In this document: piece by piece, positions 17,926 through 26,296 of the stretch
How positions within the stretch are numbered: the first letter of the stretch is position 1
How the letters are laid out: the number at the start of each line of letters is the position of its first letter
NCBI GenBank assembly: GCA_955652585.1
Contig: CATPBF010000009.1
Coordinates: 1-40,580 of the forward strand
Source: Candidatus Dormiibacterota bacterium
Lineage (GTDB): Bacteria; Chloroflexota; Dormibacteria; Dormibacterales; Dormibacteraceae
Reading direction: 5' to 3'
Length of the DNA: 40,580 nucleotides
Notes under the pieces: model-generated
Told to the model about the DNA's origin: nothing
The model's database searches: none
What the model saw: only the letters and a program-made list of their open reading frames with translations
Made by a program: the position numbers and the translations under genes

Positions 17926-18872
17926 ATTCGGGCCAGGAGCACATCGAGACCCAGCTCTGGGTCGATCTGCCCCGACTTCACCTCCCATTCGTAATCGCGG
18001 ATCGCTCGCAAAGCCGCTTCCAGGCTGTTCGGGTCTGTATCGCGGGCGGTCTCGAATGCCTTCTGGAGAACAAAAGGGTGCTCGCTCATCTGCGACTTGA
18101 CGTCGGCCAGCGACTCACCCCGATCCTGTCGAGCGCGCACGGCCAGAACAAGTGCGACGTGCCGCGCCATACGGTAGGCGACCGAGGTCGGCTGGATCCC
18201 GCCCCGGGCAAGCCCGCGAGCGATGTTGAGCGCCTCTGGGGTCGGGTGCGGGAGCAGGTTGTCGGTGAGCTTGAAGATCTCGTCCTCGCGTCCTCCCGCG
18301 AGCAGTTCGCTTATTACCCCGGCAGTCAGCTTCGAGCCTGACGCCTTGTACGCGGCGAGCTTAGCCAGCTCGGAGTCAATCACGGTGAGGTCCGGAGGCG
18401 TCACGCGCACGACCTGGGCTGCGATCGCGGGCGTCAGACCATGATCGTTTGCTCGCTTGGCGGCCCACTCGCCAAGGGCCCTCCCTTTGAGATGCACCAT
18501 TTCCTCGACCGTGCCGCCGGCAGCGGTCACGGCCTTCGCGAGCCGGTTGGTGGCCCCGAGCCGGCCTGCCACTGTGATCAGGACCCGGGTCGTGGCCGGG
18601 ACATCGGCCAGTGCGGGCGCGAGGCTTTCAGCGCGCGCGGCGGGCACCATCGTCGCCGCGACGACTCGATATGGATCGAGGAACGGCGCCTGCAGCACGG
18701 AATCCTGGAGGCGCGCGACGTTGAGGCCCTGGCCCTCCAGGCGGTCGAAGCCAAAGTCGGAGACCAGCTCCGACCGCCAGGCGTCAAGGGTCGTTCCAGC
18801 CTTCTCGTCGACAAGGAAGCGCTCCTCGCCATGGAGAAGGAGGATGGCGACGTTGCGTTTGGGATTCGCCAT
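17922..18872 (-). CDS. holA: DNA polymerase III subunit delta
   Basis: The delta subunit opens the beta clamp in the clamp loader. The 316 residues show an AAA+-like N-terminus without a P-loop (LLLHGEERFLVDEKAGTTLDAW), LKGRALGEWAAKRANDHGLTP in the middle domain, and a C-terminal helical collar (PTSVAYRMARHVALVLAVRA). ATG 18872 is chosen because it directly precedes the family N-terminus; the longer frame reads comEC sequence. It is third in the classic comEA-comEC-holA order, 38 nt after comEC. Confidence 0.94.
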   Translation of the reverse strand: MANPKRNVAILLLHGEERFLVDEKAGTTLDAWRSELVSDFGFDRLEGQGLNVARLQDSVLQAPFLDPYRVVAATMVPAARAESLAPALADVPATTRVLITVAGRLGATNRLAKAVTAAGGTVEEMVHLKGRALGEWAAKRANDHGLTPAIAAQVVRVTPPDLTVIDSELAKLAAYKASGSKLTAGVISELLAGGREDEIFKLTDNLLPHPTPEALNIARGLARGGIQPTSVAYRMARHVALVLAVRARQDRGESLADVKSQMSEHPFVLQKAFETARDTDPNSLEAALRAIRDYEWEVKSGQIDPELGLDVLLARM

Positions 18873-18910
18873 GTCTGTACTGCTGCGATCGTAACCGCGC
18901 CCTGCGCGTT

Positions 18911-21151
18911 TCACATGGGAAGCGTGATCGTGCCCTCCTGGTCCGTGCGCAAGACCGTCGGAGGGAAACCGCGCGCGAGCCGCCCCGAGGAAAGCGAAGC
19001 GACCAACTGCGCGGTCGACGTCGCGTGCTCCAGGTCCGGCGAAAGTCGACTGCGGCCACCGGAGGGCAGAAGCAGATACGAACAAGTGCCTGCGAGGCGT
19101 CCGGTGGCGACGGTCTGAGCATCGACATCGAGGTCGCTAAGGTCGCAGAAGCTGCGGCCCGATTGAGCCACCACGCGTAGTCCGAGGTAAGCGGCGCCGA
19201 CCTGATCACCAGGGGCGCCTGGCTCTGGTGATAACACCTCGAGCCTGAAACCGGCTGACTCGAAGAGGTCGCCGGCGCGTGCTCGCACGACGCGGGCGCC
19301 GCGGGCGACAGCCTCGTAAGCGGCGGTCCGCCATGCTGACCCGGTGAGCTTAGCGTCGGGGATCAGCAGAGTCCCCGCCGCCCGATTCAGGCCGGCGAAA
19401 CCCGCAATGTGGCCGAGGCCAGGAGCGGTGATAGCGACCAGGTCTAATCGGGCCTGCCAGGGTGGAAGAATCTGCCCAAGCTCGTCGCTCAGCCGGGCGG
19501 GGCTTGGCCCGGCGTCGACCAGGATGGCTCCTTGCGGGCTCCGGAAGAGGACAGCCTGCCCGTTGCCGACGGCGAGCACGCTGACCTGTGGTGGCGCATT
19601 CGCCCACATGCACAGGGCGGTGCCGGCGATCAAGGCCGGGGCCGCGATCGCGCCGGCCAATGCCAGGGAGCGGCGTCGCGGGCTGACGTGGCCGGCGCTG
19701 AAGACGGCGCCCAGACCGGCGTAATAGGCGAGGCCCGCCCAGGTCGGGAATCGGACGACCGGGATCGCGGCCGCAGGCAGCCGTGCCAGCAGATAAGACA
19801 CCTGTTCGATGTAAGCGAGCAGCCCGGCCATTGGCAGCGCCGCGAGCCTGGCCAGCTCGGGAAAGAGTGAAAGGGGGCCAAGGGCGAGGCCGGCGGCGAC
19901 GATCGCCGGGAGGATCGGCAACACCAACGCGTTTGCGACGGGAGCCACAGGTGAGAGCAAGTGGAAATCGGTAGCCATCATCGGGAGGGTGCCAACCAGC
20001 GCTGCGCAGGTGACCGCGAACGGCTCTCGGACGATGTGCGGCAGCCACTGCAGGCGCGACTCGATGCAGGGCGTGAGCAGGATGATCGCGGTCGTGCCTG
20101 CGAACGAGAGTTGGAACCCTACGTCCCACGCGAATTCTGGCCGCCAGGCGAGCATGGCGGCCGCGGTGGTCGCGAGTGAAGTCCATACGTGGGATGGTCG
20201 ACCGAGGTTGGCGGCGGCGATGGCCAAACCTCCCATCACTGCCGCGCGGATCGCCGCTGGGGTGGCGCCGCCGGCGAGGGCATAGAGACCGATAAGACAA
20301 AGAGCGGGCCAGGTCGCGTATCCGCGGAGGACGGGCCGCAGCGCGCCCTGAACAATGCGCGCGAAGACGGCGACCTTAAGGCCGCTGAGCACCAGCAGGT
20401 GAACGAGCCCGGTCGCGATGAGCGCTTGCTGGAGCGTGGGGGGGATTCCCTGCCTAATGCCGAGCACCAGGCCAAGGAGGACAGCCGCATGTGGCGCGGG
20501 CAGCGCAGCGACCAGGGCGGCGATATAGCGGGCTCGCAGCCACGACGGCAATGCGGCGATTCCGGAGGCGGGGTTGCTCACGTTGATCCCGGTCGTGTCC
20601 AGTTCGAGGTATGCATGGCGCTGGGCCAGGTATGCGCGGCGATCGAATGACGGCAGGTCCCGAGGCAATACGAGCTTGCCGGTGGCGTTCAGCTGATCGC
20701 CGATGCCGGCCTCCGCAGGCCCTCGCCACCGCACCATCAAGTTGCCGACGCCAACGACCTGCGAGCCGCCGACGAGAATGACATCGGGTTCGACCAGGAC
20801 TTCCGAGCCTCCCGCAGCCGCCCGACTGTCGTCGGCGACATGGCCGGTAATGGTCGCGGTCTGCCCCGCCAGGGCAACCGCGCGGGTCGCGACGCCCGGA
20901 TCGAAGGCCGGGAGCTCTGCGCGCCCGACGCCGAGCAGCGCTGCCATCAGAGCGAGCGCGAGCACCGCGGGCCGGACTGCGAGCGCGAGGGCCAGGCATG
21001 GAATGGCAAGCGCGACCGCGAGCGCGCCGACCCACGATTGCGACGGCGCAATCACCACAGCGGCCGCCAGCGCGACCGACCATGAAACCGCGATCACGAG
21101 AAGAGGGACCCGCGCGAGCGAGCGGAGGTCGCGGCTGCGGGGCTCGTTCAT
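18911..21151 (-). CDS. comEC: ComEC/Rec2 DNA-uptake channel with degenerate beta-lactamase-like domain
   Basis: ComEC forms the inner-membrane channel for single-stranded DNA in transformation. The 746 residues have N-terminal membrane helices, a DUF4131/OB region (about 80-190), the Competence domain with many helices (GLVHLLVLSGLKVAVFARI, where the family usually has SGLHV), and a C-terminal metallo-beta-lactamase-like domain. In that domain the HxHxDH motif is replaced by TAPGLGH, and the usual VGQGDA, the distal Asp and HHGS sites are also lost. It overlaps comEA by ATGA. Confidence 0.93.
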   Translation of the reverse strand: MNEPRSRDLRSLARVPLLVIAVSWSVALAAAVVIAPSQSWVGALAVALAIPCLALALAVRPAVLALALMAALLGVGRAELPAFDPGVATRAVALAGQTATITGHVADDSRAAAGGSEVLVEPDVILVGGSQVVGVGNLMVRWRGPAEAGIGDQLNATGKLVLPRDLPSFDRRAYLAQRHAYLELDTTGINVSNPASGIAALPSWLRARYIAALVAALPAPHAAVLLGLVLGIRQGIPPTLQQALIATGLVHLLVLSGLKVAVFARIVQGALRPVLRGYATWPALCLIGLYALAGGATPAAIRAAVMGGLAIAAANLGRPSHVWTSLATTAAAMLAWRPEFAWDVGFQLSFAGTTAIILLTPCIESRLQWLPHIVREPFAVTCAALVGTLPMMATDFHLLSPVAPVANALVLPILPAIVAAGLALGPLSLFPELARLAALPMAGLLAYIEQVSYLLARLPAAAIPVVRFPTWAGLAYYAGLGAVFSAGHVSPRRRSLALAGAIAAPALIAGTALCMWANAPPQVSVLAVGNGQAVLFRSPQGAILVDAGPSPARLSDELGQILPPWQARLDLVAITAPGLGHIAGFAGLNRAAGTLLIPDAKLTGSAWRTAAYEAVARGARVVRARAGDLFESAGFRLEVLSPEPGAPGDQVGAAYLGLRVVAQSGRSFCDLSDLDVDAQTVATGRLAGTCSYLLLPSGGRSRLSPDLEHATSTAQLVASLSSGRLARGFPPTVLRTDQEGTITLPM

Positions 21152-21747
21152 AGCGTCAGGTAGCGGCGCGCGACGACGTAGTCGGCTTCGCTCATGCCGA
21201 GGATGTCGACGAGCTCGCGTGTGTTTTGAAAGCCGCCGAAGCTAGTGCGGTAGTCAATGACGTCCTGCGCGAAAGCGCTGGTGAAGCCCGGGACGACCTC
21301 GAGCTCTTCGAGCGTGGCGGAGTTGAGGTTGGTCCGCACGATGACCGTGGTCCCGGCGGAGCCTTTAGCAAATGGGACCTTGATCTGTTCCCCATCCTTG
21401 AGGCTGCCGGCCAGGTTGGGGAGGCGAGTGATGTCCGCTTCCACGGAAAGCCCGCCGGCCGAGGCGATGGCGTCGTAGACGCGATCCCCGCGCTTCATAC
21501 GGTAGAGGCCGGGATGCTCGACCGCGCCGACAACGTGGACGAGTAGGCCCGCGGGAGCGGGGACGTCGACGTTGCCGGCGGCGGCGGCAGCGGCAGCAGC
21601 TGAATCTGCGGCGCCCACCGGGCTGGCGTGCGCGGTCGCCGACGTGTAGAGGTAGGCTGCTACGACGGCGCCGATCCCAAGCAGGACCGGGACGGCGAGG
21701 GCGAGCAGAGGCTTCCAGCCGGGAATGAAGCTGAGGTAGTTGCGCAT
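21148..21747 (-). CDS. comEA: ComEA DNA receptor
   Basis: ComEA binds double-stranded DNA outside the membrane and feeds it to ComEC. The 199 residues have one membrane anchor (about 13-36), an Ala-rich linker, a SLBB domain (LLVHVVGAVEHPGLYRMKRGDRVYDAIASAGG) and a C-terminal helix-hairpin-helix pair (VRTNLNSATLEELEVVPGFTSAFAQDVIDYR, then FQNTRELVDILGMSEADY). The stop overlaps the comEC start. Upstream is tRNA-Gln on the same strand. Confidence 0.95.
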   Translation of the reverse strand: MRNYLSFIPGWKPLLALAVPVLLGIGAVVAAYLYTSATAHASPVGAADSAAAAAAAAGNVDVPAPAGLLVHVVGAVEHPGLYRMKRGDRVYDAIASAGGLSVEADITRLPNLAGSLKDGEQIKVPFAKGSAGTTVIVRTNLNSATLEELEVVPGFTSAFAQDVIDYRTSFGGFQNTRELVDILGMSEADYVVARRYLTL

Positions 21748-21781
21748 GTCGGCGAGGCTAGGGCGCAGGCGTGCGGGCGAA

Positions 21782-21797
21782 AACCCAGCCTGTTAAG
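21782..21797 (-). repeat. 3'-end motif copy B (after tRNA-Gln)
   Basis: Reading on the tRNA strand, CTTAACAGGCTGGGTT lies 16 nt after the CCA end and runs on into TT (GGGTTTT). A GGCCC upstream could pair with GGGTT. Confidence 0.75.
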
Positions 21798-21813
21798 GGC
21801 CTCGGCAAACGGC

Positions 21814-21887
21814 TGGTTCCGGGGGAAGGATTCGAACCTTCGGTCGAGGATCCAAAGTCCTCTGCCTTACCTCTTGGCCACCCCGGA
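21814..21887 (-). tRNA. tRNA-Gln (anticodon TTG), CCA encoded
   Basis: The cloverleaf folds fully: acceptor TCCGGGG/CCCCGGA, D arm GCC/GGC, anticodon stem GAGGA/TCCTC with loop CTTTGGA (anticodon TTG), four-base variable region, and T arm GAAGG-TTCGAAT-CCTTC. The discriminator A is followed by encoded CCA. It reads CAA/CAG codons. Confidence 0.95.
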
Positions 21888-21927
21888 AGGTTGACTGGTT
21901 ACCAATGGTGGCCCAGTGACAAACACG

Positions 21928-21942
21928 GGGCCCGGCGGGCCC
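21928..21942. other. hairpin in the divergent tRNA-Gln/lipoprotein spacer
   Basis: GGGCCC-GGC-GGGCCC inverted repeat in the 125-nt gap. No convincing promoter could be assigned to either neighbour. Confidence 0.35.
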
Positions 21943-22012
21943 TAAAGAGTATGCGGAACGCTTTGACTGTTCAGACGTGACCTCCGGCGGGTAATGGACG
22001 TTGGATCTTCAT

Positions 22013-22453
22013 ATGAGAGCTGTAGTTGTGCTGCTCCTGATTGCGGCGACCGCCGCTTGTGGTGCGTATCGATTTCCGAGCGAGTCCCCGTCTGCGACCG
22101 GGACGGTGACCGGCCACGTGATGGCGGTTCCGTGCGCGCCCGTCCAGCCGGCGAACCAGCCACCGTGCGCCGGCCGGCCGGTGCCTGGTTTGGAGATCGA
22201 TTTCGCCGGCAATGGCACCGCCGTGAGCACCCGAACCGACTCGAGCGGCGCCTATTCGATCCAACTGCCCGCCGGGACCTGGAAGGTGAGCTTCAAGACC
22301 TTCATGCGGATCGTCAGCGGCCCGCCCACGGTGACCGTCCAGGCGGGTTCCAGCGTGGTTGCCGACTATCTCGTCGACTCGGGAATTCGCGTTCCGATCG
22401 CTAAGGAACCATCCCAATCCCCCACCCTCCCAGTGGGGGTGCGGGCAGCGTAG
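22013..22453 (+). CDS. small lipoprotein with carboxypeptidase-regulatory-like fold
   Basis: This 146-residue protein has a leader MRAVVVLLLIAATAAC with lipobox Cys16. A domain resembling carboxypeptidase-regulatory/transthyretin-like beta-sandwiches follows (GLEIDFAGNGTAVSTRTDSSGAYSIQLPAGTWKVSF). It is probably surface-attached; the partner is unknown. ATG at 22013 is preferred to TTG 22001 because it gives a proper signal peptide. The last residues (PTLPVGVRAA) are encoded by another C/G-rich hairpin (arms CCCCCAC and GTGGGGG at 22419-22439), an acquired tail. It is convergent with leuS. Confidence 0.75.
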   Translation: MRAVVVLLLIAATAACGAYRFPSESPSATGTVTGHVMAVPCAPVQPANQPPCAGRPVPGLEIDFAGNGTAVSTRTDSSGAYSIQLPAGTWKVSFKTFMRIVSGPPTVTVQAGSSVVADYLVDSGIRVPIAKEPSQSPTLPVGVRAA

Positions 22454-22458
22454 TGCGG

Positions 22459-22474
22459 GCGGCCCGAAGGCCGC
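22459..22474. terminator. tetraloop hairpin between lipoprotein and leuS 3' ends
   Basis: GCGGCC-CGAA-GGCCGC; on the leuS strand the loop is TTCG, an exceptionally stable tetraloop. It follows motif copy C on that strand. A terminator or RNA-stabilising role is inferred. Confidence 0.5.
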
Positions 22475-22490
22475 AACCCAGCCTGTTAAG
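22475..22490 (-). repeat. 3'-end motif copy C (after leuS)
   Basis: CTTAACAGGCTGGGTT on the leuS strand, six bases after its stop; with upstream bases it forms CAGCCT-TAAC-AGGCTG. Confidence 0.78.
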
Positions 22491-22496
22491 GCTGCT

Positions 22497-24956
22497 TCAG
22501 GGGACCAGGTTGATCAGCTTGTCCGGGACGTAGATGACCTTCGACGGCCGGCCGCCGTTGAGGGCCACGCGGACCTTCTCGCTCGCCAGTGCCAGGGCGA
22601 GCGCTTGCTCCTCCGACAGCCCGGTCGCCGCCGTCAGCCGGTCCCTCACCTTGCCGGCGACCTGAACCACCAGCGTCATCTGCGGCTCAGCCGCGGCGGC
22701 GGCGTCGAACTCCGGCCAGGGCGCGTCCGCGAGCAAGCCGCGCTCAGGTCCACCCTCTCCCAACCGCTCCCACATCTCCTCGCTGACGTGCGGTCCGATC
22801 GGGTTCAACAGCTTGACCAGGGTGCGCACCGCGGAATCCCACACCGCATCGCGCGCTCCGCCGCGCTGCAGGTAGTCCTGCATCGCGTTGGCGAGCTCCA
22901 TCAGATACGCCACCGCGGTGTTGAAGCGCAGGTCGTCGTAGTCCTCGGTCACCTTCCTGACCGTCTGGGCAACCTTCCGGCGCAACAGCGCTTGATCGGT
23001 ACCGGCCGCCGATGCGCTGGACACCTCGATCGACTGCGGCTCGAGAACCAGGCGCCACACCCGTTGCAGGAAGCGGACCACGCCATGCAGTCCTTGATCG
23101 GTCCATTCCACATCCTCTTCGGGGGGACCGATGAACATCTCGTAGATGCGCCCGGCGTCGGCGCCCTCCTTCTCCACCAGCTCGTCCGGCGACACGCCGT
23201 TGCCGGCGGACTTCGACATCACCTGTCCGAAGCGCTTGACCATGCCCTGGTTGAAAAGTCGAATGAACGGCTCCGAAACGTCGAGCATCCCCGCGTCGAA
23301 CAACACCTTGGCGAAGAACCGCGAGTAAAGCAGATGCAGGATCGCGTGTTCGACCCCGCCCGTGTACTGGTCGACCGCCATCCAGTGGCTGGCGAGCTCG
23401 GGATCAAAGGGCTCCTTTTCGTCGTGGGGGCTCGCGTAGCGCAGGAAGTACCAGGACGAATCGACGAAGGTGTCCATCGTGTCGGTCTCACGCCGGGCCT
23501 CGCGTCCGCACTTGGGGCACGTGGTGCGCCAAAACTCGGGGTTGTCGGCGAGCGGCTTGTATTCCTTGGGGAGCAGTACAGGCAGCATGTTCGTGGGCAT
23601 GGGCACGATGCCATCGACCTCGCAGTACACGACTGGAATCGGGCAGCCCCAATACCGCTGCCGCGAGATGAGCCAGTCGCGCAGGCGGTACTTCACCGTC
23701 CGCTTGCCCAGGCCTTTCTCTTCGAGCCAGGTCACGATGCGATCGAAAGCGGTCTTGCTGTCGAGGCCGTCGAACTGGCCGCTGTTCACCATCACACCAG
23801 GTCCGACGTAGGCCTGGCTGAGGTCGTCGCCGGCGCCGCCAGCGGGCGCGATGACCTCGCGGATCGGCAGGTTGTACTTCCGCGCGAAGTCGAAGTCGCG
23901 CTCGTCGTGCGCCGGCACAGCCATGATCGCTCCGGTGCCGTAGGTCATGAGTACGTAGTCGGCGACCCAGATCTGGATCTTCTCGCCGTTGACAGGATTG
24001 ATGGCGAAACCGCCGGTGGGAACGCCGGTCTTCTCGCGTTCGGTCGAGAGGCGGTCGATCTCGCTCGCCTTGCGAGCTTTGGCGACGTACTCGCGCACCC
24101 GAGCACGGTTGGCGTCGGTTGTCACTTTCTCAACCAGCGGATGCTCGGGAGCCAGCACCATGAAAGTCGCGCCGAACAAGGTATCGGGTCGGGTCGTGAA
24201 GATGCGAATCGACTCCCCCTCGTGCCCGTCCACTGGGAAATCGACTTCCGCACCCTCGCTGCGGCCGATCCAGTTCGTCTGCATCAGCCGGACCTTGTGC
24301 GGCCACTTATCGAGCAGCTGTAGGTCGTTCAGCAAGCGCTCGGCGTAATCGGTGATCTTGAAGAACCACTGCTCGAGATCTCGCTTCTCGACCTCGACGT
24401 CCGCATGCCGCCAGCAGCGGCCATTGATGACCTGCTCGTTGGCCAGCACCGTTTTGTCGACCGGGCACCAGTTGACCGGAGCCATGGCGCGGTACGCCAA
24501 CCCGCGCTCATAGAAGAGCAGGAACAGCCACTCCGTCCACCGGTAGTAGTCCGGCAGGCAACTCGTGACCTCGCGGTCCCAGTCGTACAGGATCCCCAAC
24601 ATCTGGAGCTCGCGCTTCCCCTTCGCGATGTTCGCGAGCGTCCATTCTTGCGGGTGCATGTTTCCGCGCTTCATGGCCGCGTTCTCCGCGGGCAGGCCGA
24701 ATGCATCCCAGCCAAACGGGTGCAGCACCTCGAACCCCTGCATGCGCTTCATGCGCGCCAGGACATCGCCCATCACGTAGTTTCGGGCATGTCCGACGGT
24801 CAGATCGCCTGATGGATACGGGTACATCACGAGGTCGTAGTACTTGGGCTTTGGCGACCTGTCCGACGCCTTCATCACCCCGCGCTCGGTCCAGATCTTC
24901 TGCCACTTAGGCTCGATCTCCTGCGGAACGTAGGTACTACGCCGGGTGATGCTCAT
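22497..24956 (-). CDS. leuS: leucyl-tRNA synthetase
   Basis: This class I synthetase of 819 residues (from the internal ATG) charges tRNA-Leu. Visible are the HIGH-equivalent TVGH at 53-56 (YPYPSGDLTVGHARNY), the CP1 editing domain with TTRPDTLFGAT and MAVPAHDERDFDFA, a CPKCG zinc knuckle, the KMSKS-equivalent VMSKS, and the C-terminal anticodon and leucine-specific domains ending KVIYVPDKLINLVP. The length is normal. The ATG at 24956 has GGAAG five bases upstream within a locally A/T-rich stretch, so separate translation is likely, yet the frame is open upstream through the whole EamA gene with no stop between them. Confidence 0.95.
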   Translation of the reverse strand: MSITRRSTYVPQEIEPKWQKIWTERGVMKASDRSPKPKYYDLVMYPYPSGDLTVGHARNYVMGDVLARMKRMQGFEVLHPFGWDAFGLPAENAAMKRGNMHPQEWTLANIAKGKRELQMLGILYDWDREVTSCLPDYYRWTEWLFLLFYERGLAYRAMAPVNWCPVDKTVLANEQVINGRCWRHADVEVEKRDLEQWFFKITDYAERLLNDLQLLDKWPHKVRLMQTNWIGRSEGAEVDFPVDGHEGESIRIFTTRPDTLFGATFMVLAPEHPLVEKVTTDANRARVREYVAKARKASEIDRLSTEREKTGVPTGGFAINPVNGEKIQIWVADYVLMTYGTGAIMAVPAHDERDFDFARKYNLPIREVIAPAGGAGDDLSQAYVGPGVMVNSGQFDGLDSKTAFDRIVTWLEEKGLGKRTVKYRLRDWLISRQRYWGCPIPVVYCEVDGIVPMPTNMLPVLLPKEYKPLADNPEFWRTTCPKCGREARRETDTMDTFVDSSWYFLRYASPHDEKEPFDPELASHWMAVDQYTGGVEHAILHLLYSRFFAKVLFDAGMLDVSEPFIRLFNQGMVKRFGQVMSKSAGNGVSPDELVEKEGADAGRIYEMFIGPPEEDVEWTDQGLHGVVRFLQRVWRLVLEPQSIEVSSASAAGTDQALLRRKVAQTVRKVTEDYDDLRFNTAVAYLMELANAMQDYLQRGGARDAVWDSAVRTLVKLLNPIGPHVSEEMWERLGEGGPERGLLADAPWPEFDAAAAAEPQMTLVVQVAGKVRDRLTAATGLSEEQALALALASEKVRVALNGGRPSKVIYVPDKLINLVP

Positions 24957-25811
24957 GTGAACTTCCAATTCTATTTTTCTACGCCGGCGTTCGATCAGAG
25001 GGCCGAGTTCGTGGCCGACGATCGCACCGAGCACGAGCGCCGCACCCGCCCCCTGCAGCGCGTTCAGACGCTGGCCCGCCAACACGATCGCCGCGGCCAA
25101 GGCCCAGGCGGGCTCGGTGGCGAGGATGAGCGCGGTGCGGCTGGCGTCGAGGTGTGCCTGGGCCCAGGTCTGGACGTAGAACGCGACCGCCGATGCGAAC
25201 ACACCCGTGATCACGATCGCGAACCACACCTGCCCTGATGGGAGGTGGGTCAGCGAAGGGGTGCCGCCGATACTGAACAGCACCGCGCACGTCGCCATCT
25301 GCACCATCGCCAGTGGCGCGGCGCGCAGGCCGGGCGACCATTGGCTCAGAAGGACGATATGCAGCGCATAGAGGACCGCGCACACCATGACGAGAAAGTC
25401 GCCAAGTCCAACTCCGGCCCCGCCGCCCGCGAGCATCAGGGTTCCGATGAGCGCAAGGACGACCGCGATCACGGTCCGGCGATGCACCGAGACCCCGAAG
25501 AGCCGATCGATCAAGGGAGTGAACACGACGAACAGGCCGGTGATGAGGCCGGCGTTGCCGGGGCTGGTCGTCGTCTGGCCGACCGTCTGGAACAGGTAGC
25601 CGCCGGCGAGCACGGTCCCCGCGACGACGCCCACCCAAAGTTCGCGTCGCGACGGCAGCCTGTGCACGATGACCACCATCACCAGCGCAGCGAGCAGAAA
25701 CCTTAGCTCGAGGAAAGGCAGGACCGGGTACTGTGTGATCGCGTCCTTGACCAGGACGAACGTCCAGCCCCAGACCGCGGTCACCATCAATAGAAAGAAG
25801 ACGTAGATCAA
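24957..25811 (-). CDS. EamA/DMT-family transporter, in-frame with leuS and lacking its own stop
   Basis: These 285 residues form ten predicted membrane helices in two EamA repeats (VTAVWGWTFVLVKDA at the start, GNAGLITGLFVVFTPLIDRLFG, EPAWALAAAIVLAGQRLNALQGAGAALVLGAI near the end). Such proteins export metabolites or amino acids; the substrate is unknown. The C-terminus GPLIERRRRKIELEVH leads without a stop into LeuRS Met1, giving a potential 1104-residue fusion. TAG stops lie in both other frames just before leuS; a single A removed from the A5 run (T5 at 24974-24978 on plus) would end EamA at TAG. TTG 25811 overlaps the divergent HIT start by one base; ATG 25787 is an alternative. Confidence 0.85.
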
Positions 25812-26296
25812 TGGATCGACTGTGGGCGCCGTGGCGCATGGAGTACATCACCGGCGAGCAGCGGCCTGGATGCCTGTTCTGCCGCGTACTCGAGAATCCC
25901 GAAGACCCGGATGCCGAGCTCGTCGTGTGGCGACCACAAGGGGCGATCGTGATGCTGAACAAGTTCCCCTACAACGCCGGCCACGTGATGGTCGCCCCCG
26001 CCGCGCACGAGGGCGAGGTCGACAACCTCGACGACGGCCAGACCGCCGACCTCATGCGCGCCCTGAAGCGGTCGGTCGCCGTGCTGCGTGCGAGCCTCGA
26101 GCCGCAGGGCTTCAACATCGGCGCCAATACCGGCCGCGCCGCCGGCGCCGGCATTCCAGACCACGTGCACTTTCACGTGGTGCCGCGGTGGGACGGCGAC
26201 ACGAACTTCATGCCGGTGCTGGCCGAGGTCAAGGTGGTCAACGAGCACCTGCTGCGGACCGCGGCGAAGCTGCGGAAGGCTTTCTCAGCCAGCTGA
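25811..26296 (+). CDS. HIT family protein (Ap4A phosphorylase-like)
   Basis: This 161-residue protein has the histidine-triad motif HVHFHVV (His118, 120, 122). The N-terminus MDRLWAPWRMEYI and CLFC at 21-24 resemble the mycobacterial Ap4A phosphorylase group rather than Hint. Expected activity is cleavage of diadenosine polyphosphates in the cytosol. It begins back-to-back with the EamA gene, overlapping by one base, and its end overlaps the convergent amidohydrolase by 59 nt. Confidence 0.9.
   Translation: MDRLWAPWRMEYITGEQRPGCLFCRVLENPEDPDAELVVWRPQGAIVMLNKFPYNAGHVMVAPAAHEGEVDNLDDGQTADLMRALKRSVAVLRASLEPQGFNIGANTGRAAGAGIPDHVHFHVVPRWDGDTNFMPVLAEVKVVNEHLLRTAAKLRKAFSAS

Noticed and set aside
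22359..24323. 654-codon open frame on the plus strand opposite leuS
   Set aside because: It is an antisense shadow typical of GC-rich DNA: biased composition, no recognisable domain, and leuS on the other strand is unmistakable.
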